64,000 nt of DNA from Roseivirga pacifica (GTDB lineage: Bacteria; Bacteroidota; Bacteroidia; Cytophagales; Cyclobacteriaceae): positions 1,364,001-1,428,000 of the forward strand of contig NZ_FOIR01000002.1 of NCBI RefSeq assembly GCF_900111145.1, read 5' to 3'. The notes under the pieces are model-generated. The model worked only from the letters and a program-made list of their open reading frames with translations. It did not search any database and was not told where the DNA came from. Below, one piece after another: positions 47,921 to 56,508 of the stretch. Numbering within the stretch: the stretch's first letter is position 1; each line of letters opens with the position of its first letter. Made by a program: the position numbers and the translations under genes.

Positions 47921-49543
47921 TTAGTTACCGCTTGAGTTTAGTTTAACATCTGCTTGAATAGCCAAAGCTATATTGAGCAGGTAATCTTCGAAAAACCTAA
48001 CGGCAGTTCCCTGATCGGCATTGGTAGTAGTTAAAGTAGCCAATACCCTAATTTGAGTCGACTCTTTAATCTTATCTATCGCATCGGCATCTATTTCCAC
48101 ATCGGTAGTTGAAGATACCGATTGAGTAGTTCTCCCATCTGTTCCAACTGGCGCGCCTGCAAAAGCTGGACGCTCATCCACTACATAGAGTACATTCTCA
48201 TTATCATCAAGAAACTGTAGTTCAACAGAACCACCAATTGGCATATCATTCTCAGACATTACACGCAACAGCAACCTTTTGGCATTATCAAGCGCATCGG
48301 CATTACTAAAAGACAAAAGCTCTGAAGCCACTACTTGATTAAAACTCATATTGAATGGAATTTCAATATCAACGTTCACTTCAAGTTCACTGGCCTCTTC
48401 TATAAAATTGTACTGATCTGGCCCATACCAAGGGTTGGATACTGCCCCCATTTCTACATTAATCCTTTGTGGTTTAATGGACAGCAAATCAACTATATTA
48501 GAGTTGGTGTTATCTATAACCACACTAGTCGTCTCTGCATTTCCAATGTTTTGTAAAGTAGGACCAACAACCAAACTTGGATCATCAATAACATCTCCTT
48601 CCAAATGCACTAGATTACCGTCTTGGTCAACGGCCACAAAATCATTGAAATCAACACCTATAGGAAATCCAAAGCTGTTAGTGAAATTGAGGTGTACTTT
48701 TGGGTTTGCAAAAACCAAGTCTCCTTCTCCCAAGGTCGCAAAAAAGTCCAGTTCAAACTGGTGAGAATCTGTATCCAAGGTCTTCGATCCGATATCGCCA
48801 AAAACCTGTGAGAACTCAGCGTCAAGAATTGATAACTCAAAATCTACTGCATCAGTTGGCTCCATACTACCACCTTGCGGCACACTTACGGTATAGTCAA
48901 CTTCTAGTACTAGTTTATTGCGAGATGGATTTCCATCCGCATCTAAATGAAAGTAACCCATATAGCCTGCAAGACTGAACTGCCATTGCTGTGAAGAGTT
49001 GGGCGGCAATTGACCGGATTCCACAACCACACTTGTTCCGTCATACAAAGAGCGAATTGTCACCGTGTAATCTACCGGATTGTCAAAGGTTGAGTTTAAC
49101 CCCATAGCCAAACTTCCCTCGCTAAACTGTAGGCTATCGTACTCCTCTCCTTGATTTACAGAAATATCGTACTCAAAAACCTCCACTACATTCTCTGTGG
49201 TTGCTACCGGAGCATTTACAATAGTGGTGTTTGAAGGTGCCGAGCCGCCAAAGTTCTGATCTAGTATCTGCAGGAATTCAGCTGCATCTTGCGCTTGCAG
49301 GGTCTGCTGGTAAATTACAGTCACTACATCGTTTTCGTTGGTGCCAATTTGCGCACCTCCATCGTTCAAAGACTCAAAGAGTTGGTCGATGGTATAGTCA
49401 ATCTCTCCTAGAGAAACGGCTATTGTGGGATCCCAAGTCACAACATCATCCGCAAACGATGGATCCTCGAAGTAACTGATATTACATGCCCATGTGCTTA
49501 GCATAATGGCTAGCAACACCAGTAGTTGTCGTAAATTTTTCAT
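47921..49543 (-). CDS. Large hypothetical lipoprotein
   Basis: The 540-residue protein has a lipobox at Cys20 (LLVLLAIMLSTWAC). The mature part is acidic and beta-rich, with SLGEIDYTIDQLFESLND near the start and SVSVPQGG-like strands. No known enzyme motif is visible. Coupled by one base to the DUF5723 barrel gene, it may be its surface or periplasmic partner; that is inference from spacing. Confidence 0.7.
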   Translation of the reverse strand: MKNLRQLLVLLAIMLSTWACNISYFEDPSFADDVVTWDPTIAVSLGEIDYTIDQLFESLNDGGAQIGTNENDVVTVIYQQTLQAQDAAEFLQILDQNFGGSAPSNTTIVNAPVATTENVVEVFEYDISVNQGEEYDSLQFSEGSLAMGLNSTFDNPVDYTVTIRSLYDGTSVVVESGQLPPNSSQQWQFSLAGYMGYFHLDADGNPSRNKLVLEVDYTVSVPQGGSMEPTDAVDFELSILDAEFSQVFGDIGSKTLDTDSHQFELDFFATLGEGDLVFANPKVHLNFTNSFGFPIGVDFNDFVAVDQDGNLVHLEGDVIDDPSLVVGPTLQNIGNAETTSVVIDNTNSNIVDLLSIKPQRINVEMGAVSNPWYGPDQYNFIEEASELEVNVDIEIPFNMSFNQVVASELLSFSNADALDNAKRLLLRVMSENDMPIGGSVELQFLDDNENVLYVVDERPAFAGAPVGTDGRTTQSVSSTTDVEIDADAIDKIKESTQIRVLATLTTTNADQGTAVRFFEDYLLNIALAIQADVKLNSSGN

Positions 49544-49553
49544 GGTTGAAGGG

Positions 49554-49745
49554 TTAATCAGAAGGCATTACTACCCATAAGATGATGTACACGATAAGCC
49601 CCGGAAATGCTGCGCTAAACAAAGAGATAAGTACGTAGAGAATTCTAACGGTTGTGCTGCTCCAGCCAAGCCAATTGGCCAAACCACCGCAAACCCCAGC
49701 TATCATTTTATCACCTCGAGAACGATGGAGTTTATCGCTATTCAT
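49554..49745 (-). CDS. PspC-domain small membrane protein
   Basis: The 63-residue protein reads KLHRSRGDKMIAGVCGGLANWLGWSSTTVRILYVLISLF then a membrane helix, the typical PspC domain. In enterics PspC is part of the phage-shock response; in Bacteroidota short stand-alone PspC proteins are common and uncharacterised. It lies 10 bases upstream of the large lipoprotein gene and 30 bases downstream of the phosphatase-family gene. Confidence 0.9.
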   Translation of the reverse strand: MNSDKLHRSRGDKMIAGVCGGLANWLGWSSTTVRILYVLISLFSAAFPGLIVYIILWVVMPSD

Positions 49746-49775
49746 ACACCTTATTTTACTGATTGAAACCCGAAT

Positions 49776-50792
49776 TTAACGAGATATCTCATAAATTCCG
49801 ATTACAGGAAAGTGGTCAGAGAAATAAACGTTGTTGATAGTCCTGAAAGCTTTGGGCTTGAAACTATCGCTAAAGAACTGATTATCAATCCTCAAATACG
49901 GGATCTTCCCGTTATATGTAACCCCTAACCCTTTTCCTTTCTTCTCGAAAGCATTGCTATACTTTCGTCTGATTTTAAAATAGTTGTAGCTAAAGGGTAC
50001 ATCGTTAAAATCACCTGCAATAAACACTGGGTAAGGCGAGTTCTCTGCATGAACCAGCATTCGGTCTATCTGCTCAGTGCGCGAATTACTAGCCCTCAAA
50101 AACTTCATTTTAACCGACTCATATTCATGCCTAATTCCATCTGGGTTCTGAATCTTATCAGGATTGATCCCCATAGACTCCAAATGCGCACTATACACCC
50201 TTATGGTGTCTCCGTTAACATTTATATCGGCATAAAGTATGTTATTAAGTTCCGAATCTTTCAAGAGTAAGCCCTTGTCTAGAATGGGGTATTTTGAATA
50301 AATAACCAAGTTAGACCTATCCTTAAAAATAGCTTCTTCATAATTACCATTCTTCCTAATTCTTTCCACCAGACTTGTTTGTGGCTGAAATTCTTGAAAA
50401 CAGATTATATCCGGGTCTTCCGCATTTATCCAACTAATGATCCCAGAATAATTATCCTTTCTAGCATCCACAAAGAACTTCACATTGTAGTTAAGAATTT
50501 TCAATCCGTCTTCTTCAAGGTCGTCATTCCCAGAAAAACTTATCCCCACATTAATAAATGGTATGGCAATAAGTAGTAAAACCAAAAAGTAGAAGGCTTT
50601 GGTGGTTTTCATTATAGCTGCAGCAATGAGCAGCAACAAGTTGGCCACCACAATTATTGGCACCCCAACCGAAACCAAGGCAGAATAAGCCACCCACTTG
50701 GGAGAAACCAAAACACTGCCATAAACCAATAATGACAGAACAAACCAGCTAGTAAGGGCAAAGCGCGTTAAGGATTTCATGAAGTTGGGCAA
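49776..50792 (-). CDS. Membrane-anchored endonuclease/exonuclease/phosphatase family protein
   Basis: The 338-residue protein has two or three N-terminal helices (about 8-95) and then an EEP domain: KILNYNVKFF, DIICFQEFQPQ, SAHLESMG, FIAGDFNDVPFSYNY and the final YFSDHFPVIGIYEI. The Asn, Glu, Asp-Asn and Asp-His catalytic residues are all present, so it should be active as a nuclease or phosphodiesterase. The domain faces the periplasm if the helices act as an anchor. Substrate unknown. Confidence 0.82.
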   Translation of the reverse strand: MPNFMKSLTRFALTSWFVLSLLVYGSVLVSPKWVAYSALVSVGVPIIVVANLLLLIAAAIMKTTKAFYFLVLLLIAIPFINVGISFSGNDDLEEDGLKILNYNVKFFVDARKDNYSGIISWINAEDPDIICFQEFQPQTSLVERIRKNGNYEEAIFKDRSNLVIYSKYPILDKGLLLKDSELNNILYADINVNGDTIRVYSAHLESMGINPDKIQNPDGIRHEYESVKMKFLRASNSRTEQIDRMLVHAENSPYPVFIAGDFNDVPFSYNYFKIRRKYSNAFEKKGKGLGVTYNGKIPYLRIDNQFFSDSFKPKAFRTINNVYFSDHFPVIGIYEISR

Positions 50793-50840
50793 TTCACTGT
50801 ACTAACAAGTTTAAGGTGCTTTTCTTGTATTATCAAAACG

Positions 50841-50868
50841 AAAAAAGGTGATTGTATTACAACCACCT
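50841..50868 (-). terminator. Intrinsic terminator of the MacB-like permease gene
   Basis: AGGTG (50846-50850) pairs with CACCT (50864-50868), with an inner TTGT/ACAA pair; on the minus strand six T residues follow. It lies 37 bases downstream of the permease stop. Confidence 0.75.
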
Positions 50869-50904
50869 CTCTTTCTTTACTTTAATTTTTAAAATTTCTT
50901 TCAC

Positions 50905-53322
50905 CTATTCATTACGCAAAGCCTTAACAGGGTTTGCCACGGCCACTTTTATAGACTGATAACTCATGGTAAGGAGTGCTATTACAAAGGCTCCTGCACC
51001 CGCCAACAAAAACACCATAACACTTACAGGCGGTCGGTATGCAAAACCTTGCAACCATTGATTCACTCCATACCAGCCTGCAGCCGATGCCACCACAAAT
51101 GAGATCAACACTAAAACAGAAACTTCTCTACTCATAATGTAAATAAGTTGCGAAATCGATGCGCCTAGTACTTTTCTAATACCCACCTCTTTAGTCTTCT
51201 GCTGTGCTGTAAATGCGGCCAGACCAAAAAGACCAAGGCAAGCAATCACAATTGCTAGCACCGCAAAAATCAAGAATATATCACCAAGCTGCGTTTCGGC
51301 AGTGTACATATTGGTAAACCTGTCATCTAAAAATGTATACTCAAACGGCTGTCCTGGTGCCATTTCATCCCATGAATTTCGAGCCTCATCTATCACCTGC
51401 TGATAATTGCTAGCATTTAACTTAATGCCCATATAACCATTTGATTGACCCAATCGCAAAATCATTGGCCCAATCTCTTCACGTAAGGATTCGTAGTGGA
51501 AATCCTCAAAAATGCCGACCACTTTATATCTATCTAAAGCGGATCCATCTTCATTAAAATCGCCAATTATGGCATCATCAAGGCTTTCAATACCAAAGGA
51601 TTTGGCGGCCGTTTGGTTTATTACCATAGCCATAGAATCAGTCGGCATATCTTCTGAGAAGAATCGGCCTTCGACCATTTTTAAGCCAAATACTTCCGCA
51701 TAATCGTGGTCTACATTCCAATTCTGCGAAACCACACCTTTGTCTTGATCAATAACGGCATCGGGAAAGAACACCGTAGAAGATCGGCTACTTGATGTAG
51801 GCAAATACCAAGTTTTTGACGTTTGAGAAACGTTTGGGTTTGCCTCAATTTTATTTTCAAATACCGCAATATTATCGCCCAACAAATAGCTATTATGAAT
51901 GAGCAGTACTTGGTCTTTTTCAAAACCAAGGTTCTTATTCTGAATGTATTGCAGCTGATTGAGGATACTGAAAGTACCGATGATCAAAAGTATGGAAATC
52001 GAAAACTGAAAGGTTACCAATACTTTTCTCAAACCACCACTTTTCATCCCCATGCTAAGGTTACCCTTTAATACCTTTACAGGACTAAAAGCCGAAAGGA
52101 AAAACGCAGGGTATAAGCCTGCTAAAAAACCAACCAACAATGCACCAGTCAATAATGCTGGCAAAGTCTGCATTGGTTCTATCACCATTTCTCTACTTGC
52201 GAAATTGTTAAAGAAAGGCAATATCAGCATGGCCAAGCCCAAGCCTATTAACCCAGAAATAAGGGTTATGAGTACCGACTCTGAGATAAATTGACCGATA
52301 AGCTGCGATCGTACTGAGCCCAGAACCTTTCTAATACCTACTTCCTTAGCCCTATTGGCAGAGCGTGCGGTAGAAAGATTCATAAAGTTAATGCAAGCAA
52401 TAACCAGAATGAATGCCGCAATAGCCGAAAATATATACACATAAGTAATGTCACTGCCCGGCTCAAAACCACCTCCATAGCCTGCTGACTTTAGGTGCAC
52501 ATCGGCCAAAGGCTGAAGGAAATACCTAAAATTGTTTCCGGCCGCCTTAAACTGATCGAAAGTCATGTCGAGGTACATTTTCAATTCTGCCCCCATATGC
52601 TCAATCGCTATGTCATTCATCTGTGTTTCAACATCAGCTGTTGTGGCGTTTGGATTTAGCACCAAATAGGTCTCGTAATTCTGATTTAGCCATTGCTGGC
52701 CGTTGTATTCATTTTCGCGGGTAATAAAAGAAAGCAGGAAGTCGAAATGAAAGTGCGTGTTATCAGGAATATCCTCATAAACACCGGCCACCGTCCAATC
52801 AGCTGCATTATCCAGTTTTAGCGTTTTGCCTAAAGGATCTTCATCGCCAAAATACTTTTTAGCCATGGTTTCACTCATGGCCAAATGGTTCTTTCTAGTA
52901 AGCGCCTCCTCTGGGTTTCCTTCTATCATGTTCACTTTGAATACATCAAAGAATGTCTCATCAGTGAAAACTAAGTCCCCCTCATTGAACACCTTTTCCT
53001 GGTATTCAACAATCCAATCGCCAGTACCACGAAAACGAAGTTTTTGTTCTACCGCGGGAATTTGATCAAGAAACGTTGGCCCCGCTGGTGCTGGGTTTTG
53101 TACACCTGTAAAATCTCTGCCGTTAAAGCGACCTTCAATAACGACCCGATAGATGTTTTCTTGATTTTCAAAATGCTTGTCGAAGCTCAATTCGTAACGC
53201 ACATAGGTTACAATAAGCAAACAGCAAGCAATACCAATTGCAAGCCCTGTAACATTCAGGAATGAAAAGAATTTGTCCTTCAGCAAACTGCGGAAGGCAA
53301 TTTTGAGGTAATTTTTTAACAT
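50905..53322 (-). CDS. FtsX/MacB-like ABC transporter permease
   Basis: I choose ATG 53322, giving MLKNYLKIAFRSLLKDKFFSFLNVTGLAIGIACCLLI, the normal opening of this family; an ATG 16 codons upstream adds unrelated residues. The 805-residue protein carries two copies of the MacB periplasmic core plus FtsX helices: NFMNLSTARSANRAKEVGIRKVLGSVRSQLIGQF and, near the end, AAFTAQQKTKEVGIRKVLGASISQLI. Such 800-residue duplicated permeases are very numerous in Bacteroidota; their ATPase is usually encoded elsewhere. Substrate unknown. Confidence 0.88.
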   Translation of the reverse strand: MLKNYLKIAFRSLLKDKFFSFLNVTGLAIGIACCLLIVTYVRYELSFDKHFENQENIYRVVIEGRFNGRDFTGVQNPAPAGPTFLDQIPAVEQKLRFRGTGDWIVEYQEKVFNEGDLVFTDETFFDVFKVNMIEGNPEEALTRKNHLAMSETMAKKYFGDEDPLGKTLKLDNAADWTVAGVYEDIPDNTHFHFDFLLSFITRENEYNGQQWLNQNYETYLVLNPNATTADVETQMNDIAIEHMGAELKMYLDMTFDQFKAAGNNFRYFLQPLADVHLKSAGYGGGFEPGSDITYVYIFSAIAAFILVIACINFMNLSTARSANRAKEVGIRKVLGSVRSQLIGQFISESVLITLISGLIGLGLAMLILPFFNNFASREMVIEPMQTLPALLTGALLVGFLAGLYPAFFLSAFSPVKVLKGNLSMGMKSGGLRKVLVTFQFSISILLIIGTFSILNQLQYIQNKNLGFEKDQVLLIHNSYLLGDNIAVFENKIEANPNVSQTSKTWYLPTSSSRSSTVFFPDAVIDQDKGVVSQNWNVDHDYAEVFGLKMVEGRFFSEDMPTDSMAMVINQTAAKSFGIESLDDAIIGDFNEDGSALDRYKVVGIFEDFHYESLREEIGPMILRLGQSNGYMGIKLNASNYQQVIDEARNSWDEMAPGQPFEYTFLDDRFTNMYTAETQLGDIFLIFAVLAIVIACLGLFGLAAFTAQQKTKEVGIRKVLGASISQLIYIMSREVSVLVLISFVVASAAGWYGVNQWLQGFAYRPPVSVMVFLLAGAGAFVIALLTMSYQSIKVAVANPVKALRNE

Positions 53323-53401
53323 AGTGTTGTTGGTTTTTGACCTAGGCACAAAGTGCCCATATAGCGACAAGACGCTCTACACTATGTTAAAGTTGCATGG
53401 G

Positions 53402-54508
53402 TTAAAAAACTTTCTCCATATGCTCGAACACCTGACCATCAAGGGTTTGATACGCTTTCATTAGGTTCGCAGTAAGGCACGAATGAATCGGTAAAAAGCC
53501 CAAAACATCGCCTACTTCTATCTCTTCAAAAACCTCGTTGCTAACTTTCAGCACACCATGTTCTTGAGAAAGCGAGACCAGCTTGGCATCAGGAATAATA
53601 GCGGACCAACCATCATCTTCAAGCACTACCAGTTCACCAAAAAACTTCTGCTCCTGTTCATCGAATAGGTGGTCTTTAGAAAAATGAACACCACCGCCAT
53701 GCACAATCACCTGATTGGTTTTAGCATTTTTTGCCACCACAGGGCAAGCAACGCAAACGGCTATGTCCGATTCATCACAAACATCGAGGTAATTCATTAC
53801 CAAATCGAAGAAAATAAAGTTACCTGGGCCGATTTCATCTACACCATTCATATCCTCTACCACAGAACAACCGGGCGTATCTCCCATCCGCACTTTTAGG
53901 CTGCTATTGATAGATTGTAGGTTATGGCGCACAAAATTTACCTTCTTAATTGCTGCAGCCCATATCTGTCTGATTTCTTCAATTGCATTGGTATGATAGG
54001 TGTTTCCGGGGTGGCAGTACAATCCGTAAAAATTTACTTTTTCAAGGCGTTCAATGGTTTCAGCCACTTCTTTTATAGCCTCACCATCTTCGGTAGAAAT
54101 GCCCGACCGACCATAGCCTGCATCTAGTTCAATCATTAGGTTCACATTCCCTTTCAGCTGCTTGTTAATTACCCGAACAGTATCAACATCGGTCACCAAA
54201 AGCGTCAGCGCTACTCCTGCCGAAACCATTTCATTTATCGCTGCTATCTCCAAACGGTTGAAAGGAAAAGCCACTGTGATGTCCTTCCAGCCGCATTGGG
54301 CAAAATACTGCGCCATTTTCACTGAAGAAACAGTACATCGCTCAACTCCCTTAGCCTTTACCATTTCACCAATCTCTTTGGATTGATGCGTTTTGAAGTG
54401 CGGAACCAATTCAACATTCAACCTGCTGGCGCGCGTAAGCATCCTGTCCAGGTTATTTATCATTTTGTTGGTATCCAGTAAAAGCGTAGGGCGGGTAATG
54501 TTTGTCAT
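53402..54508 (-). CDS. D-threonine aldolase / D-serine dehydratase-like PLP enzyme
   Basis: I place the start at ATG 54508 (MTNITRPTLLLDTNKMINNLDRM), the usual family start; an in-frame ATG ten codons upstream is less likely. The 368-residue protein has an alanine racemase-like N-terminal barrel with the PLP lysine in LVPHFKTHQSKEI (Lys39), YGLYCHPGNTYH, RMGDTPGCSVVEDMNGVDEIGPGNFIFFD and a C-terminal metal-site region VLGFLPIHSCLTAN. Family members cleave D-threonine or deaminate D-serine. The HSC motif near the end fits the divalent metal ligand of these enzymes. It stands alone 80 bases upstream of the permease gene. Confidence 0.8.
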   Translation of the reverse strand: MTNITRPTLLLDTNKMINNLDRMLTRASRLNVELVPHFKTHQSKEIGEMVKAKGVERCTVSSVKMAQYFAQCGWKDITVAFPFNRLEIAAINEMVSAGVALTLLVTDVDTVRVINKQLKGNVNLMIELDAGYGRSGISTEDGEAIKEVAETIERLEKVNFYGLYCHPGNTYHTNAIEEIRQIWAAAIKKVNFVRHNLQSINSSLKVRMGDTPGCSVVEDMNGVDEIGPGNFIFFDLVMNYLDVCDESDIAVCVACPVVAKNAKTNQVIVHGGGVHFSKDHLFDEQEQKFFGELVVLEDDGWSAIIPDAKLVSLSQEHGVLKVSNEVFEEIEVGDVLGFLPIHSCLTANLMKAYQTLDGQVFEHMEKVF

Positions 54509-54584
54509 AAGCGCCAATTTAGCGAACCCCAGCACCATTTCATGCTACATTTTCAACTTTCATAACCTTTTCAAAAACACTCCG

Positions 54585-54592
54585 TATATTTG
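54585..54592 (+). promoter_or_regulatory. Putative -7 element of the SPFH operon
   Basis: TATATTTG matches TAnnTTTG, 45 bases before the SPFH gene start. No good TTTG lies at -33. Confidence 0.4.
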
Positions 54593-54637
54593 ATTACTTA
54601 TTGATATTATTTTGATATCACTTTAAATCAAAACACT

Positions 54638-55489
54638 ATGAACTCAGAAAAAACTTTTAAGCCTTCTTCCGGTTTCGGCATGCTGCTGATAGCCTTTATC
54701 GTATTAGGCATAGGCATTGCAGGTATTGCCATGTTCAAAAACCCATTATTCGGGCTATGCTTTATTCTATTTTTGTTTTCACTGCCCGGGTTCTTTGTCA
54801 TTCAACCTAACCAATCGCGCGTTTTAGTATTCTTTGGAGACTACCGCGGCACGGTTAAGAAAAACGGTTTCTACTGGGTAAACCCATTTTATTCTAAAAG
54901 AAAAGTATCGTTGCGAGCTCACAACTTTGACAGCGAACGCGTAAAGGTGAACGACAAGCTGGGTAACCCCATTCTAATTAGTGTTATTCTGGTTTGGCAG
55001 GTAGAAGAAACCTACAAAGCTGCTTTTGAAGTAAACGACTACAGCCACTTTGTGCGCGTTCAAAGTGACGCAGCGGTAAGAAAATTAGCCGGTTCTTTTG
55101 CTTATGACGATTTTGAGGACGAAACGGAAATTACCTTGCGTTCGGGCATGGAAGAAGTAAATCATGACTTGGAAAAAGAGCTTGCAGAACGCTTGGCCAT
55201 TGCGGGTATCAAAGTAATTGAAGCCAGAATTGGCTACTTGGCTTATGCAGAAGAAATTGCCAGCGCCATGTTACAACGCCAGCAAGCCACAGCTATAGTA
55301 GCAGCTCGTTACAAAATTGTGGAAGGTGCCGTAGGAATGGTAGAGTCGGCCTTGGAAGAATTGAACAAAAAGGACATTGTTCACCTTGATGAGGAAAAGA
55401 AAGCAGCCATGGTGAGTAACCTTATGGTTGTACTATGCTCGGATAAATCGGCATCGCCAGTAGTAAACACAGGAACTTTAAATCACTAA
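54638..55489 (+). CDS. SPFH/Band 7 membrane protein
   Basis: The 283-residue protein has two N-terminal membrane helices (about 14-50) and an SPFH domain: PGFFVIQPNQSRVLVFFGDYRGTVKKNGFYWVNPF, DKLGNPILISVILVWQVEE, EELAERLAIAGIKVIEARIGYLAYAEEIASAMLQRQQA. These proteins form large rings or microdomains at the inner membrane and influence proteases or lipid order. Four small genes follow in a tight operon (4, 2, 1 and -1 bases apart). Confidence 0.9.
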   Translation: MNSEKTFKPSSGFGMLLIAFIVLGIGIAGIAMFKNPLFGLCFILFLFSLPGFFVIQPNQSRVLVFFGDYRGTVKKNGFYWVNPFYSKRKVSLRAHNFDSERVKVNDKLGNPILISVILVWQVEETYKAAFEVNDYSHFVRVQSDAAVRKLAGSFAYDDFEDETEITLRSGMEEVNHDLEKELAERLAIAGIKVIEARIGYLAYAEEIASAMLQRQQATAIVAARYKIVEGAVGMVESALEELNKKDIVHLDEEKKAAMVSNLMVVLCSDKSASPVVNTGTLNH

Positions 55490-55492
55490 ATT

Positions 55493-55636
55493 ATGCAGTA
55501 TAAAATCATTCAAAAAGGACCTTTTGAAAAGGTAGAGAAGTTTGAAAAAAAGCTGAATGAAATGGCCATGTCTGGCTGGAGAATTGTGGCATCGCTGGGT
55601 GACTTTTACTTAGTACTCGGCAAAGACAAGCATTAA
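55493..55636 (+). CDS. Small DUF4177-like protein
   Basis: A 47-residue protein starting MQYKIIQKGPFEKVEKFE and holding the NEMAMSGWRIVASLGDFYLVLGK segment. The W-x-V pattern after an aromatic lead resembles DUF4177-type small proteins that pair long beta strands. It starts 3 bases after the SPFH stop and ends 2 bases before the next gene. Function unknown. Confidence 0.75.
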   Translation: MQYKIIQKGPFEKVEKFEKKLNEMAMSGWRIVASLGDFYLVLGKDKH

Positions 55637-55638
55637 TT

Positions 55639-55803
55639 ATGGCTAAGAAAAAACCATTTGTACTCCGCCTGGATCCTGACTTATTAGCAGCCGTTGAAAA
55701 ATGGGCTGCTGACGAGTTTAGGAGTACTAATGGACAAATGGAATGGATTGTAAACAAGGCTTTGAAAGAAGCCAATAGATTGAAAAAAAGTAAAGAAGAG
55801 TAA
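55639..55803 (+). CDS. Arc/CopG-like ribbon-helix-helix protein
   Basis: A 54-residue protein, MAKKKPFVLRLDPDLLAAVEKW followed by NGQMEWIVNKALKEANRLKK. The beta strand (KPFVLRLD), first helix and the second helix after a polar turn fit the Arc repressor-like ribbon-helix-helix fold, so it probably binds DNA as a dimer and may control this operon. It could also be a structural partner of the SPFH protein, since such genes often travel together. Ends one base before the zinc-ribbon gene. Confidence 0.8.
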   Translation: MAKKKPFVLRLDPDLLAAVEKWAADEFRSTNGQMEWIVNKALKEANRLKKSKEE

Positions 55804-55804
55804 T

Positions 55805-56017
55805 ATGCAACATCAGAACTATACATGTACTAAATGCGGAAATCGCGCTTTCGATACAGACACCATCTCTACTACCGGAACGGGACTAAGCAGGTTCTTC
55901 GACTTACAAAACAGAAGATTCACGGCAGTGTCGTGCCGCAACTGTGGCTACACAGAGTTTTACAAAGGAGACAAAGCCTCCACCATATCAACAATTTTCG
56001 ACTTTTTCACTTCGTAA
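55805..56017 (+). CDS. Zinc-ribbon small protein
   Basis: The 70-residue protein carries two CxxC pairs, YTCTKCGNRAFD (about 9-12) and SCRNCGYTEFYKG, forming a zinc ribbon; between them is GTGLSRFFDLQNRRFTAV. It matches the zinc-ribbon nucleic-acid-binding family encoded in many Gram-negative SPFH operons. The stop TAA shares its last base with the ATG of the SdpI-like gene. Confidence 0.85.
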   Translation: MQHQNYTCTKCGNRAFDTDTISTTGTGLSRFFDLQNRRFTAVSCRNCGYTEFYKGDKASTISTIFDFFTS

Positions 56018-56394
56018 TGAATACTGGAATGCTCATTGGCGTGCATGTAATGTTCGCCTTTTCATCGATTCTACCAGCCGTTTTAATGCGCCTAGTAGAC
56101 ACTGAAGAGCCCAACAAGTTATTGGGCTACCGAACCAAATGGTCTTTCAAGTCGAAAGAAACATGGGCATTCGCCAATAAATACAGTGCTAAACTCATGG
56201 CATATAGCACCATTGTAAGTCTAACTTTTCAAGTCTTTGCCTTTTTTATGTTGCCAAATGAAACTGGCATACTACTTATGGCAGGTGTACTTACATTAGG
56301 CATAACTGTAGTGCTGGCTGCCACTGAAATACAACTTAGAAAACGCTTTAATAAGGATGGTTCTCCGAAACCAGGGTTCGACCCCATTGACTGA
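56017..56394 (+). CDS. SdpI-family membrane protein
   Basis: ATG 56017 gives a 125-residue protein (MNTGMLIGVHVMFAFSSI...). An earlier in-frame ATG at 55834 would run through the zinc-ribbon gene in another frame and is rejected. It has three to four helices and the family block NKLLGYRTKWSFKSKETWAFANKYSAK, the conserved cytoplasmic loop of SdpI (immunity protein of the B. subtilis cannibalism toxin SdpC). In Bacteroidota the family is widespread without any toxin; immunity is not implied here. Confidence 0.85.
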   Translation: MNTGMLIGVHVMFAFSSILPAVLMRLVDTEEPNKLLGYRTKWSFKSKETWAFANKYSAKLMAYSTIVSLTFQVFAFFMLPNETGILLMAGVLTLGITVVLAATEIQLRKRFNKDGSPKPGFDPID

Positions 56395-56426
56395 ACCCAG
56401 CACTAAATGTTAACAAAGATTAAATA

Positions 56427-56445
56427 CCCTATAATTTCGATAGGG
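56427..56445. promoter_or_regulatory. Inverted repeat upstream of the peroxiredoxin gene
   Basis: CCCTAT-N7-ATAGGG, perfect over six bases per arm, about 64 bases before the peroxiredoxin start. There is no T run, so it is not a terminator; an operator for a redox regulator is possible. A TAACTTTC box at 56464-56471 may be the -7 element. Confidence 0.4.
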
Positions 56446-56508
56446 CAATTGAACTATATAATCTAACTTTCGTTCTCAACACATAGTAAACTTAAAAACG
56501 ATAACGAC

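Noticed and set aside
39025-53322. Pairing of the HlyD/TolC genes with the MacB-like permease as one efflux pump
   Set aside because: The genes are 10 kb apart on separate transcripts, and such permeases are very numerous in Bacteroidota.
55834-56016. Longer N-terminus of the SdpI-like protein
   Set aside because: It would be a translation of the zinc-ribbon gene in the wrong frame; the TAATG junction at 56015-56019 gives a natural start.
56017-56394. Toxin-immunity role for the SdpI-like protein
   Set aside because: The family is widespread in Bacteroidota without any SdpC-like toxin, and none is found here.
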